Positions 53,060 through 62,418 of a stretch of DNA of 64,000 nt are shown here, piece after piece. The position numbers and the translations under genes are program-made. The notes beneath the pieces were generated by a model that saw only the letters and a list, made by a program, of their open reading frames with translations, was not told where the DNA came from and searched no databases. The stretch spans positions 3,959,596 through 4,023,595 of the forward strand of contig NZ_RBXT01000001.1 of assembly GCF_003635045.1 (NCBI RefSeq), in the 5' to 3' direction. Origin of the DNA: Terracoccus luteus. GTDB lineage: Bacteria; Actinomycetota; Actinomycetes; Actinomycetales; Dermatophilaceae. The first letter of the stretch is position 1. Each line of letters starts with the position of its first letter.

Positions 53060-53064
53060 CGGCC

Positions 53065-53080
53065 GGGCGCTCCGGCGCCC
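53065..53080 (+). terminator. Terminator hairpin after protease gene
   Basis: GGGCGC-TCCG-GCGCCC lies 5 bp beyond the protease stop codon. Confidence 0.6.
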
Positions 53081-53095
53081 TCCCCGTCACCAGCC

Positions 53096-53134
53096 GCTAC
53101 GTCACTGCTCACCGAGAGTGAGCAGTGACGTAGC
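53096..53134. repeat. Long perfect intergenic hairpin (16-bp stem)
   Basis: GCTACGTCACTGCTCA and TGAGCAGTGACGTAGC pair perfectly around a 7-nt loop (CCGAGAG); adding AGC/GCT past a bulged C extends the stem to 19 bp. A related, imperfect element lies 55 bp downstream. Confidence 0.9.
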
Positions 53135-53178
53135 GCTGTGTGTGTCCGAATCGTGGAGTTCGAGGGGGGATGCGCGTC

Positions 53179-53211
53179 CTACGTCAGTGCTCACCCAAGG
53201 TGAGCAGTGTC
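53179..53211. repeat. Related imperfect hairpin, second element
   Basis: CTACGTCAGTGCTCACC ... GGTGAGCAGTG shares the words TACGTCA, GCTCACC and GAGCAGTG with the hairpin at 53096. Only the inner GCTCACC-CAA-GGTGAGC stem is perfect. It may be a decayed copy of the same element. Confidence 0.7.
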
Positions 53212-53299
53212 GCGGGCGTGGGCGTGGGGGGTGGCCGAGGGGAGTGGCCCCACGGGGTCCCGAACCTCGGTCCGGATGCCGGGCAGCCGGGTGGGTGGG

Positions 53300-54145
53300 T
53301 CAGTCCGCCGCCGCGACGCGCGCGACGACGGCCGCGGCCGACTCCTCGGCGCGGGTCTCGGGGAGCCAGTGACCGGCATCCACCTCGACGAGCTCGTAGG
53401 GGCCGGTCACGTGCTCGGCCGTCAGCGACGCGGCGCGGCGGCCCAGGGCGAAGTCGCGGCTGCCCCACACGTACGTCGTCGGGACCGTCACGCGGTGGGC
53501 GCCGAGCGTCGACGAACGCGTCGCCCGGTACCAGCCCAGGGGCCCGCTGAGGTCGCGCGGCCGACCGAGGTGGGCGGCGTAGCGGCGGGCGTCGTCGAGC
53601 GGCAGGCCGGTGTCGGTCAGCACCGACGTGAGGCGCCGCGCGAGCAGCTGCTCGGGCAGCCACGGCACCTGCACGGCGGCCATGTACCACGAGCGCCGGC
53701 GCTGGTCCCACCCGTCGCGCAGCGCCCGCGAGAGGGCGGCCGGGTGGGGTGTCGACAGCACGGTGAGCGAGGCGACCCGGTCGGCGTGGTGGGCGGCGAG
53801 CAGCCACGCGACGGCACCGCCCCAGTCGTGCCCGACGACGTGGACGCGGTGGTGGCCGGTGGCCGCCTCGACGGCGTCGGCGAGCGCGACGACGTCCGCG
53901 ACGAGGTGCTCGAGGCGGTAGGGCGCGACCCCGCGGGGTCGGGCGCCGGGGGAGTAGCCCCGCTGGTCGGGCGCGAAGGTACGCAGGCCGGCTGCCGCCA
54001 GCAGCCGCGCGACCGGGCGCCAGCTCGTGCGGTCGGTCGGGAAGCCGTGCAGCAGCAGCACGGGGATGCCGTCGAGCGGCCCGTCGTCGGTCACCTCGAA
54101 GCGCAGGCCGTCCCGCCCGAACCCGGTCAGCCGCTCGTCCACCAT
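53300..54145 (-). CDS. Alpha/beta hydrolase (epoxide-hydrolase/dehalogenase-like)
   Basis: The 281-residue protein has the oxyanion L-L-L-H-G-F-P-T-D near residue 30, the nucleophile elbow V-G-H-D-W-G-G-A-V (an Asp nucleophile, as in epoxide hydrolases and haloalkane dehalogenases), a late acid in VWGSRDFALG, and the catalytic His in DAGHWLPE. A ~90-residue helical cap lies between. It is divergent from a membrane hydrolase gene. Substrate unknown. Confidence 0.88.
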   Translation of the reverse strand: MVDERLTGFGRDGLRFEVTDDGPLDGIPVLLLHGFPTDRTSWRPVARLLAAAGLRTFAPDQRGYSPGARPRGVAPYRLEHLVADVVALADAVEAATGHHRVHVVGHDWGGAVAWLLAAHHADRVASLTVLSTPHPAALSRALRDGWDQRRRSWYMAAVQVPWLPEQLLARRLTSVLTDTGLPLDDARRYAAHLGRPRDLSGPLGWYRATRSSTLGAHRVTVPTTYVWGSRDFALGRRAASLTAEHVTGPYELVEVDAGHWLPETRAEESAAAVVARVAAAD

Positions 54146-54180
54146 GGGCACAGCCTGCCACCCGCCCTGGCGCGTCCTCC

Positions 54181-54186
54181 TACCCT
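54181..54186 (+). promoter_or_regulatory. Putative -10 (TACCCT), 7 nt before ATG 54194
   Basis: TACCCT-TGTCGCC-ATG between divergent hydrolase genes. Confidence 0.5.
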
Positions 54187-54193
54187 TGTCGCC

Positions 54194-55909
54194 ATGACCG
54201 CCGTGCCCGCCCTGCCCGCCCACAGCACCGAGGTGCTGCTGCGGCGCCGGACGCCGTGGTGGCACCTGTCCCGCTCCGGCCTGTTCTTCGCGGCGGCCTA
54301 CGTCCTCATCTCGATGTCGCCGTCGCTGCTGCCGCGCACCTGGTACTTCCAGGGCCTCATCACCGGGCTCTGCGCCGCGGCGGGCTACGGCGTGGGCGTC
54401 CTGCTCGGCTGGCTCTCACGCCGGGCGGCGCGGGCGGTCGGGCTGCATGTCTTCGTCAGCGAGCAGGCCGGTCACGTGCTGCGCATCGTCGGGCCCACCC
54501 TCGTCGCGGCCGGCGTCGTGCTCGTCACCGTGTCGAACGTGCGCTCGCAGGCCCGCACGGCGTCGGTCGTGCGGCTCACCCCGCTCAGCCCGCTCGACTG
54601 GGTGCTCGCGCTCGGCCTCGCCGCGGTCATCGCCGTCGCCTTCCTCCTCGTGGCGCGCGGGCTGCGGGGGCTGACCCGACGGCTCGCGGTCGCGGTCGGC
54701 CGCGTGCTGCCGCGCACCATCGCGTCCGTCGTGGCGGTCGTCGTCGTCGCCACGGGCACGGCCTGGGTCTCCGACAGCGTCCTGTTCCGGCGGGGGATGC
54801 AGCTCATGGCCGCTGCGGCGTCGCAGGTCAACGACGAGACCACCGGGCGGCCGGCGCCGACGTCGTCGCTGCGCTCTGGCGGCCCCGGCTCGCTCGTCGG
54901 CTACGACAGCCTCGGCTACCAGGGCCAGATGTTCGTCACGAGCGCACCGACGACGGCCCAGCTCACCGCCGCCACCGGCCGGGCGGCGACCGAGCCCATC
55001 CGGGTCTACGCCGGCCGCCCCGACGACGAGGACATCGCCCAGGTCGCCGGCCAGGTGGTGGCCGAGCTGCGCCGCACCGGCGCCTTCGACCGCAAGGTGC
55101 TCGCCGTCGTCACCTCGACCGGCACCGGCTGGGTCGACGACTACTCGGTGCAGGCCATCGAGTACCTCAGCGACGGCGACAGCGCGGTAGCCTCGATGCA
55201 GTACTCCTTCCTGCCCAGCGCGCTCGCGGTCATCACCGACCGGCAGACCCCTCGCGAGGCCGGTGCCGCCCTCTTCGACGCCGTGTACGCCGAGTGGTCG
55301 AAGCGCCCCGCGGACAGCCGCCCGCGCCTCGTCGTCGCGGGCGAGTCCCTCGGCTCCTACGGCGCGCAGGCCGCCTTCACCGACGTCGACGACATGATGG
55401 CGAAGGCCCAGGGCGGCGTCTTCGTCGGTACGCCGAGCTTCAGCCCGATGCACGAGCGGCTCACCGAGAGCCGTGTCCCTGGGTCACCGGAGATCGCCCC
55501 GGTCGTCGACGACGGGCAGCACGTCCGCTTCGCGACCCGCGGCAGCCAGCTGCTCACCGACTACTACGGGCGGCCCTACGGCGACTGGGAGTTCCCGCGT
55601 TTCGTCTACGCCCAGCACCCGTCCGACCCGGTCGTGTGGTGGAACCCGGCCCTGCTCGGCTCGCAGCCCGACTGGCTGCGCGAGCCGCGCGGCAGCGACG
55701 TCAACCCCGACGTCACGTGGATCCCCTTCGCGACCTTCTGGCAGGTGACGACCGACATGGCCGTCGGCCACGACCCCTCCGACGGCTTCGGCCACCGCTA
55801 CGGGGCCGAGCTCGTGCCGGAGTGGGCGGCCGTCCTCGGGCTCCCGCTCGACGCCGACCTCTCGCGCATCGTCGACGGCGTCGAGAAGACGGTCAACCGG
55901 GTGGCGTGA
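54194..55909 (+). CDS. Membrane-anchored alpha/beta-hydrolase family protein
   Basis: The 571-residue protein has four or more N-terminal transmembrane helices (about residues 28-185), followed by a ~380-residue domain with the nucleophile elbow VVAGESLGSYGA and family blocks DWVLALGLAAV, VFVGTPSFSPMHERL and VYAQHPSDPVVWWNP. This layout is the actinobacterial alpha/beta-hydrolase membrane family (formerly DUF2319). Members are conserved in mycobacteria and may act on envelope lipids; no substrate is proven. The end overlaps a convergent DUF3626 gene by 17 bp. Confidence 0.88.
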   Translation: MTAVPALPAHSTEVLLRRRTPWWHLSRSGLFFAAAYVLISMSPSLLPRTWYFQGLITGLCAAAGYGVGVLLGWLSRRAARAVGLHVFVSEQAGHVLRIVGPTLVAAGVVLVTVSNVRSQARTASVVRLTPLSPLDWVLALGLAAVIAVAFLLVARGLRGLTRRLAVAVGRVLPRTIASVVAVVVVATGTAWVSDSVLFRRGMQLMAAAASQVNDETTGRPAPTSSLRSGGPGSLVGYDSLGYQGQMFVTSAPTTAQLTAATGRAATEPIRVYAGRPDDEDIAQVAGQVVAELRRTGAFDRKVLAVVTSTGTGWVDDYSVQAIEYLSDGDSAVASMQYSFLPSALAVITDRQTPREAGAALFDAVYAEWSKRPADSRPRLVVAGESLGSYGAQAAFTDVDDMMAKAQGGVFVGTPSFSPMHERLTESRVPGSPEIAPVVDDGQHVRFATRGSQLLTDYYGRPYGDWEFPRFVYAQHPSDPVVWWNPALLGSQPDWLREPRGSDVNPDVTWIPFATFWQVTTDMAVGHDPSDGFGHRYGAELVPEWAAVLGLPLDADLSRIVDGVEKTVNRVA

Positions 55910-56789
55910 GCGGCGTGAGCCCGAACCGGGCCATGAGGTGCCAGACCCGCTTGAGGTCCTGCTCGTCGTACCGCCCGGTGCGGGCAGCGTCGCCGATCAC
56001 GCGTGGGGTGAGCACGCCGCCCTCCGCGAGCCGTTCGCCGAGGTCGACGTACTCGGGCCCGCGGTAGGCGGGGTGCCGACGTAGCTCGTCGACCGTGAGG
56101 CGGTAACCGGGGTGCCACTCGACCCGGATGCCGGTCGCCGCGGCGAGCGCCTCGACCTGCGTGCCGCGGTGGCTGGGGTCGAGCACGAGCGCCTCGGCGT
56201 CGGCGGGCAGGCGGACGGGGCCGTGGACGTGGGCCTCGACGTAGCCGTCGAGGGGGTCGGGCCCCTCCTCGTCCGTCGAGTCGGCCGCGGCCTCGTGCAC
56301 CGCACGCTGCAAGGGTTCCACACCGTAGGCGTCGGCCGTGGCGAAGTGCTGTGGCTCGAGGGCGCTGTCGGGGAAGCAGAAGGTGGAGCGGTCGAGCGCC
56401 GCCTCGGTCAGGCGCAGGTGCGCCGAGCCGAACCGTGGGGCGGGACCGGCGGGTCGCCCGCCGGTGTCGAGGCCCCCGTACTTCGGACGCAGCTCGGCGG
56501 GCGCGTCGTCGTAGGCCCCACCGAAGATGCGGCTCTCCCAGCGCCAGCGGTCACCGCCGGGGTGGGCGGTGAGGCCGCCGTTGCTCGTGCCGGTCTCGAA
56601 CTGGGAGCGGTACCGGCCGTCGGCCGCCATCGCCGCGAGGATCGGCCGTCCGTCGACGAGGCGGTCGGGGTGGAAGTGCAGGACGACCCGGGCGGTCCGG
56701 GGCAGCGGCGCTCCCGACGACAGCGCGCGCACGTGAGCGATCGCCAGCTGCACCGCATCCGGCCGCGAGCCTCCGACCGCCCCGGTCAC
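55893..56789 (-). CDS. DUF3626 protein
   Basis: The 298-residue protein shows the DUF3626 pattern: VVLHFHPDRL near residues 35-44, F-E-T-G-T-S-N-G-G, ESRIFGGAYDD, ELRPKYGGLD, RFGSAHLRL, TFCFPDS, EAHVHGPV and WHPGYRL. The many conserved His, Arg and Asp residues suggest an enzyme, but I know no established activity. GTG start; it begins 7 bp after the FMN reductase gene, so is probably co-transcribed with it. Confidence 0.82.
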   Translation of the reverse strand: MTGAVGGSRPDAVQLAIAHVRALSSGAPLPRTARVVLHFHPDRLVDGRPILAAMAADGRYRSQFETGTSNGGLTAHPGGDRWRWESRIFGGAYDDAPAELRPKYGGLDTGGRPAGPAPRFGSAHLRLTEAALDRSTFCFPDSALEPQHFATADAYGVEPLQRAVHEAAADSTDEEGPDPLDGYVEAHVHGPVRLPADAEALVLDPSHRGTQVEALAAATGIRVEWHPGYRLTVDELRRHPAYRGPEYVDLGERLAEGGVLTPRVIGDAARTGRYDEQDLKRVWHLMARFGLTPLTPPG

Positions 56790-56796
56790 GCCGGGC

Positions 56797-57393
56797 TCAC
56801 CCCTCGTCGGGGACGGGCTCGGAAGCGGGCCCGCGCAGCAGTGCGGTCGCCTGGGTCAGCTTGAGCAGCTCGCCGAGCAGCGGCGCCACGGAGTCGCGCA
56901 GCACGTCGTTGGGCACGAAGGTGCCGTCGGTGACGAACTGGGCGACGAAGGGGATGCTGATGGCGTCCGCGATCGGGATCATCCGCAGCGGCAGGACGTT
57001 CGTCTTGAGCGCGGTCGCCGCTCGCAGGCCGGCCGAGACCCCGCCGTAGCTGACCGTCGCCATCGGCTTGTACGCCCACTCCTCGTTGAGGTAGTCGACC
57101 GCGTTCTTCAGGGCCGGGTTGACGCCCCAGTTGTACTCCGGCATGACGAAGACGACCGCGTCCCCGCGGGCGACCCGGGCGCTCCACGCCTCGGTGTGCG
57201 GCTGGGTGTACTGGTGCATCGAGGGGTGGTTGGGCTCGTCGAACATCGGCAGCGCGATCTCGGCGAGGTCGAGCACCTCGACGTCGAACCGGCCGTCCTG
57301 GCGCGCGGCCGTGGCGAACCACTCGGCGACGTGGATGCCGACGCGGCCCGGTCGGGTGCTGCCGACGATGACCTGCAGCAGGGGTGCGCTCAT
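56797..57393 (-). CDS. NADPH-dependent FMN reductase
   Basis: The 198-residue flavodoxin-like protein matches the NADPH-dependent FMN/quinone/azo reductase family: VIVGSTRPGRVGIHVAEWF (phosphate loop, residues 9-27), V-M-P-E-Y-N-W-G-V-N-P-A-L-K-N-A-V-D (flavin-binding), and VSYGGVSAGLRA. It could supply reduced flavin or detoxify quinones. ATG 57393 follows GGAGAG. Confidence 0.9.
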   Translation of the reverse strand: MSAPLLQVIVGSTRPGRVGIHVAEWFATAARQDGRFDVEVLDLAEIALPMFDEPNHPSMHQYTQPHTEAWSARVARGDAVVFVMPEYNWGVNPALKNAVDYLNEEWAYKPMATVSYGGVSAGLRAATALKTNVLPLRMIPIADAISIPFVAQFVTDGTFVPNDVLRDSVAPLLGELLKLTQATALLRGPASEPVPDEG

Positions 57394-57432
57394 GGGGATG
57401 CTCTCCGTCGTCTCGTCCTGGTACCGGACACC

Positions 57433-57438
57433 TAGCAT
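57433..57438 (+). promoter_or_regulatory. Putative -10 (TAGCAT), 6 nt before ATG 57445
   Basis: TAGCAT-CGACCC-ATG between divergent genes; no ribosome binding sequence. Confidence 0.5.
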
Positions 57439-57444
57439 CGACCC

Positions 57445-58113
57445 ATGACCTCACCGGGGCCCGACCGCCCCCCACCCGACGAGACCGACCATCGATCGCG
57501 GCGGCGGCGCTTCCGCGGGCAGATCGCCGGCGTGGGCTCGACGAGCGGGGTGCGCGTCGTCGTCGGCCGGTGGGTCGACACCCCGCTCGGTGCCTTCGGG
57601 GACGCCATGGTCGAGCGGCCCGACGGGCACCGGGTGCTCGTGGCGCCGTCGGACGCGGTGGCCGACTTCATCACCGCCACCTACGGCTTCGACGAGGTGC
57701 GGGTCGAGCCGGTCACCGTCGAGCAGCGACGCGGCCCCGACGGCATCCTCACCTGGCGGGTCGACAGCGCGTCGCTCGAGCTGGACCTCACCCTGGGCGG
57801 CCGGCGGCCTCTCGGCCGGCTGCTGCGGCTCGTGCCCCGCCCCGTGGCCACGAGCCCGGCCTGGGCCACCCTCGTCGACCCCGTGGCGAGCATCGTGCTC
57901 GACGGGGTCCGCACCCGCGGGACGGCGCTCGCGGGCCGCCGCGAGTACTACGGGGCGACCGACGTGCACGCGGTGACGTCCGCGCGGGGTCGCTTCGACG
58001 GCATCCGGCTCGGTGAGCTGCGTCCGGTCGACCCGCCGTGCCGCTTCGGGTTCTCGTCGACCCCGCGGGAGCCGTCGGTGACCGACGTCGTGACGACGGT
58101 CACGGTGCGCTGA
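57445..58113 (+). CDS. Conserved-looking hypothetical protein
   Basis: The 222-residue protein is not recognised. It begins with a basic Pro/Arg-rich stretch, followed by R-F-R-G-Q-I-A-G-V-G-S-T-S-G-V-R and several beta-rich segments (RVVVGRWVDTPLGAFGDAM, HRVLVAPSDAVADFI). There is no signal peptide or membrane helix. Codon use matches its neighbours, so it is a real native gene. Confidence 0.7.
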   Translation: MTSPGPDRPPPDETDHRSRRRRFRGQIAGVGSTSGVRVVVGRWVDTPLGAFGDAMVERPDGHRVLVAPSDAVADFITATYGFDEVRVEPVTVEQRRGPDGILTWRVDSASLELDLTLGGRRPLGRLLRLVPRPVATSPAWATLVDPVASIVLDGVRTRGTALAGRREYYGATDVHAVTSARGRFDGIRLGELRPVDPPCRFGFSSTPREPSVTDVVTTVTVR

Positions 58114-58218
58114 CCCGTGGCCGGCGATTCGGACGAAGCGCGCAGGTCCCGGCCGGTCACAGCACCCGCACACGCGACGGATGGGCGGGGCATCGCTACC
58201 GGGTGGTAGAGATGGTGG

Positions 58219-59970
<1,752 letters not shown>

Positions 59971-59994
59971 ACGGCCGGACGGCCGGACGGCTGA

Positions 59995-60006
59995 GCCCGG
60001 CCGGGC
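59995..60006. terminator. Palindrome between convergent phoD and ZIP genes
   Basis: GCCCGG-CCGGGC is a perfect 12-bp palindrome following direct ACGGCCGG repeats (59971-59986) in the 37-bp convergent gap. Confidence 0.45.
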
Positions 60007-60007
60007 G

Positions 60008-60715
60008 TCAGGTGAGGTTCGACAGCCCGGCGGCGACGGCGAAGCCGAGCACGGTGACGAGCCCGGCCCGACGGCCGGCCTTGCGACGGGCCTCGGGGAC
60101 CATCGAGTCGACGAGCATGACGAGCAGCGCCCCCGCGGCGAAGCCGTCGATGCCGGCCTTGAGTGAGCCACCCGCGACGTCGGCGAGCGCGTAGCCGCCG
60201 AGTGTCGCGAGGGCGCAGACGACCGCCACCGCGACCCAGATCAGCACGATCTGGCGGCGGCTCTTGCCGCCGGCGCGCATGTCGCTCGCGCTGCCGATGC
60301 CCTCGGGGAGGTTGCTGACGAAGATGGCGACGAGCAGGGCCACGCTGACGCCCTCGCCCGCGGCCAGCCCGATGCCGAGCACCGCCTGCTCGGGGATGCC
60401 GTCGAGCAGGGCTCCGAGCGCGAGGGGCAGTCCTGACGCCCCGCCACCCGATCGCCCCCCGATGCGCTCGACCGCCCGGTCGGCGACGAAGAAGGTGACG
60501 GCGCCGAGGGCGAGCCCGACGGCGACCGGGACCGGCCCGCCCTTCTGCAGCCCCTCCTGCGCGAGCTCGAAGGCCACGCTGGAGATGAGCGCGCCCGCGC
60601 CGAAGGCGAGCACACCGCCGACGAGGCCGTCGCGCCACGAGCGGGCCACCCCCAGCACCGCCCCGATGACGAGCGAGAGGGCGGCGACGACACCCCAGAC
60701 GACGGCCTCGACCAC
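60008..60715 (-). CDS. ZIP-family transporter homologue lacking the usual His ligands
   Basis: The 235-residue membrane protein has about seven hydrophobic helices and the ZIP-type P-E motifs. In typical ZIP proteins the key helices carry H-N-x-P-E; here they read L-D-G-I-P-E-Q and V-S-N-L-P-E-G, so both His residues are replaced (Asp-Gly and Ser-Asn). Metal specificity is therefore uncertain. A Gly-rich cytosolic loop (IGGRSGGGASG) lacks the His-rich run seen in many zinc transporters. It follows zwf with a 3-bp gap. Confidence 0.83.
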   Translation of the reverse strand: MVEAVVWGVVAALSLVIGAVLGVARSWRDGLVGGVLAFGAGALISSVAFELAQEGLQKGGPVPVAVGLALGAVTFFVADRAVERIGGRSGGGASGLPLALGALLDGIPEQAVLGIGLAAGEGVSVALLVAIFVSNLPEGIGSASDMRAGGKSRRQIVLIWVAVAVVCALATLGGYALADVAGGSLKAGIDGFAAGALLVMLVDSMVPEARRKAGRRAGLVTVLGFAVAAGLSNLT

Positions 60716-60718
60716 GCG

Positions 60719-62203
60719 TCAGTCCGTCCAGGGGCCGCGCCAGCCGCCGACGTCGGCGGCCAGCCGATCCGCCGCCTGCGGTCCCCACGACCCGGGGGCG
60801 TAGGCGTCCGGCTGCGACGGCAGGTCGAGCACCGGGCCGAGCACCCGCCACGTCTCCTCGACGACGTCCTCGCGCGTGAAGAGGGCGGCGTCCCCGGCGA
60901 GGGCGGCGTGCAACAGCTCTTCGTAGGGCGTGGGCACGTCGTCGCCGCCAAGGTCGACCTCGAGCTCGACGGTGCGCACCGTGTCGTCGTGCGTGCTCTG
61001 GCTCTGGACCACGAGCTGGGCCCCGGCCGTGGGGTCGATGCGCAGCACGACCTGGTTCGGGTCGTGCACGCCGTCGTCGTCCTCGAAACCCAGGGGCGGG
61101 GGAGGCGTGAGCACGAGCCGCACCTCCGTCGCCGTGACCGGCAGCGACTTGCCGGCCCGGACGAGGAAGGGCACGCCGGTCCACCGCCAGTTGTCGACGT
61201 ACAGCCGCAGGGCGCAGAACGTCTCCGTCGTCGAGCCGTCCTGCACGCCCGTGGTGTCGAGGTAGCCGTCGTACTGCCCCCGCACGTAGTCGTGGGGGTC
61301 GGCGGTGCGCATCGCGGCGAACACGTCGCGCCGCCGGTCCGAGAGCGCGTCGATGCCGCCTCGCGCCGGGGGTTCCATGGCGACCATGGCGATGACCTGC
61401 ATGAGGTGGTTCTGCACGACGTCGCGCAGCGCGCCGACCTTGTCGTAGAACGAGCCCCGGTCGGACACGTCGAAGTCCTCGGCCATCGTCACCTGCACCG
61501 ACTGCACGTAGGTGCGGTTCCACAGCGGCTCGAACATCGTGTTGGCGAAGCGCAGCCGCAGGATCTGCTGCACCGACAGCTTCCCGAGGAAGTGGTCGAT
61601 GCGGTACAGCTGCGACTCGCGCAGGTGCCGGCGCAGCGCGGTATTGAGCTGCTGCGCCGACTCGAGGTCGTGCCCGAAGGGCTTCTCGACGACGACCCGG
61701 GCGCCGTCGAGCAGGTCCGCCTCCGCCAGCCCGTCGACGACCGTCTGGAACAGCGACGGCGGGATCTCGAGGTAGTAGACCGGATGCCGGGCGCCCCCGA
61801 GCGCGTCCTTCACCGCCGCGTACGTGGTGTCGTCGCCGAAGTCGCCGCCGACGTAGGTCATCCGGCCGACGAGGCGCTCGAGCACGTCGTGGTCGACGCC
61901 GTCACCGACGACGTCCTGCACCGAGGTGCGGGCCCGGTCGCGCAGGTCGTCGTCCGACCAGCTCTCCGCCGCCACCCCGACGACCGGGCACTCGAGCCGT
62001 CCCGCCTTCTCGAGGCGGTAGAGCGCGACGAACGTCATCTTCTTGGCCAGGTCGCCCGAGACGCCGAAGGAGACGAAGACGTCACCCTGGTGCTGGTCGT
62101 CGCTGCGCTCCTGCTGCTGCGGTTCTCGGGTGGCGCTCGTGTGCCGCCCCTCGTCGAGCCGCCGCGACCCGGCATCCTGACCCGTCTGCTCGCTGCTCGT
62201 CAT
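60719..62203 (-). CDS. zwf: Glucose-6-phosphate 1-dehydrogenase
   Basis: Zwf oxidises glucose-6-phosphate to 6-phosphogluconolactone with NADP+. The 494-residue protein has the dinucleotide motif F-G-V-S-G-D-L-A-K-K-M (about residues 43-53), E-K-P-F-G-H-D, the active-site Y-R-I-D-H-F-L-G-K, and the ALRDVVQNHLMQV segment. The first ~38 residues are a polar extension (SSEQTGQDAG...). No pgl, tal or opcA gene is adjacent, unlike the standard pentose-phosphate operon, so it may be an additional paralogue. Confidence 0.94.
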   Translation of the reverse strand: MTSSEQTGQDAGSRRLDEGRHTSATREPQQQERSDDQHQGDVFVSFGVSGDLAKKMTFVALYRLEKAGRLECPVVGVAAESWSDDDLRDRARTSVQDVVGDGVDHDVLERLVGRMTYVGGDFGDDTTYAAVKDALGGARHPVYYLEIPPSLFQTVVDGLAEADLLDGARVVVEKPFGHDLESAQQLNTALRRHLRESQLYRIDHFLGKLSVQQILRLRFANTMFEPLWNRTYVQSVQVTMAEDFDVSDRGSFYDKVGALRDVVQNHLMQVIAMVAMEPPARGGIDALSDRRRDVFAAMRTADPHDYVRGQYDGYLDTTGVQDGSTTETFCALRLYVDNWRWTGVPFLVRAGKSLPVTATEVRLVLTPPPPLGFEDDDGVHDPNQVVLRIDPTAGAQLVVQSQSTHDDTVRTVELEVDLGGDDVPTPYEELLHAALAGDAALFTREDVVEETWRVLGPVLDLPSQPDAYAPGSWGPQAADRLAADVGGWRGPWTD

Positions 62204-62260
62204 GGACGTGTCGTACCCGCGCGGGGCGGTGCGGCCACGGCGGTCTCTCCAGGCTGGGAG

Positions 62261-62274
62261 CTTCATGCATGAAG
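62261..62274. promoter_or_regulatory. Perfect 14-bp palindrome upstream of zwf
   Basis: CTTCATG-CATGAAG lies 58 bp from the zwf start, between the divergent zwf and secreted peptidase genes, in a locally AT-richer stretch that also has a TTGTCG...CGACAA inverted pair (62299-62321). A dimeric regulator site is possible. Confidence 0.5.
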
Positions 62275-62418
62275 GCTGAGCACAGCCTGCCAATTTTGTT
62301 GTCGCGCAACGCGATCGACAAGTTCGCGGGTCATCAGCGCCCACTTCGTCAGGCTGCAGGTGCATGCTGACGACGGTGCCGTCGCCGGGGGGCGACGGCC
62401 GGTACCAAGGAGTGCGGT

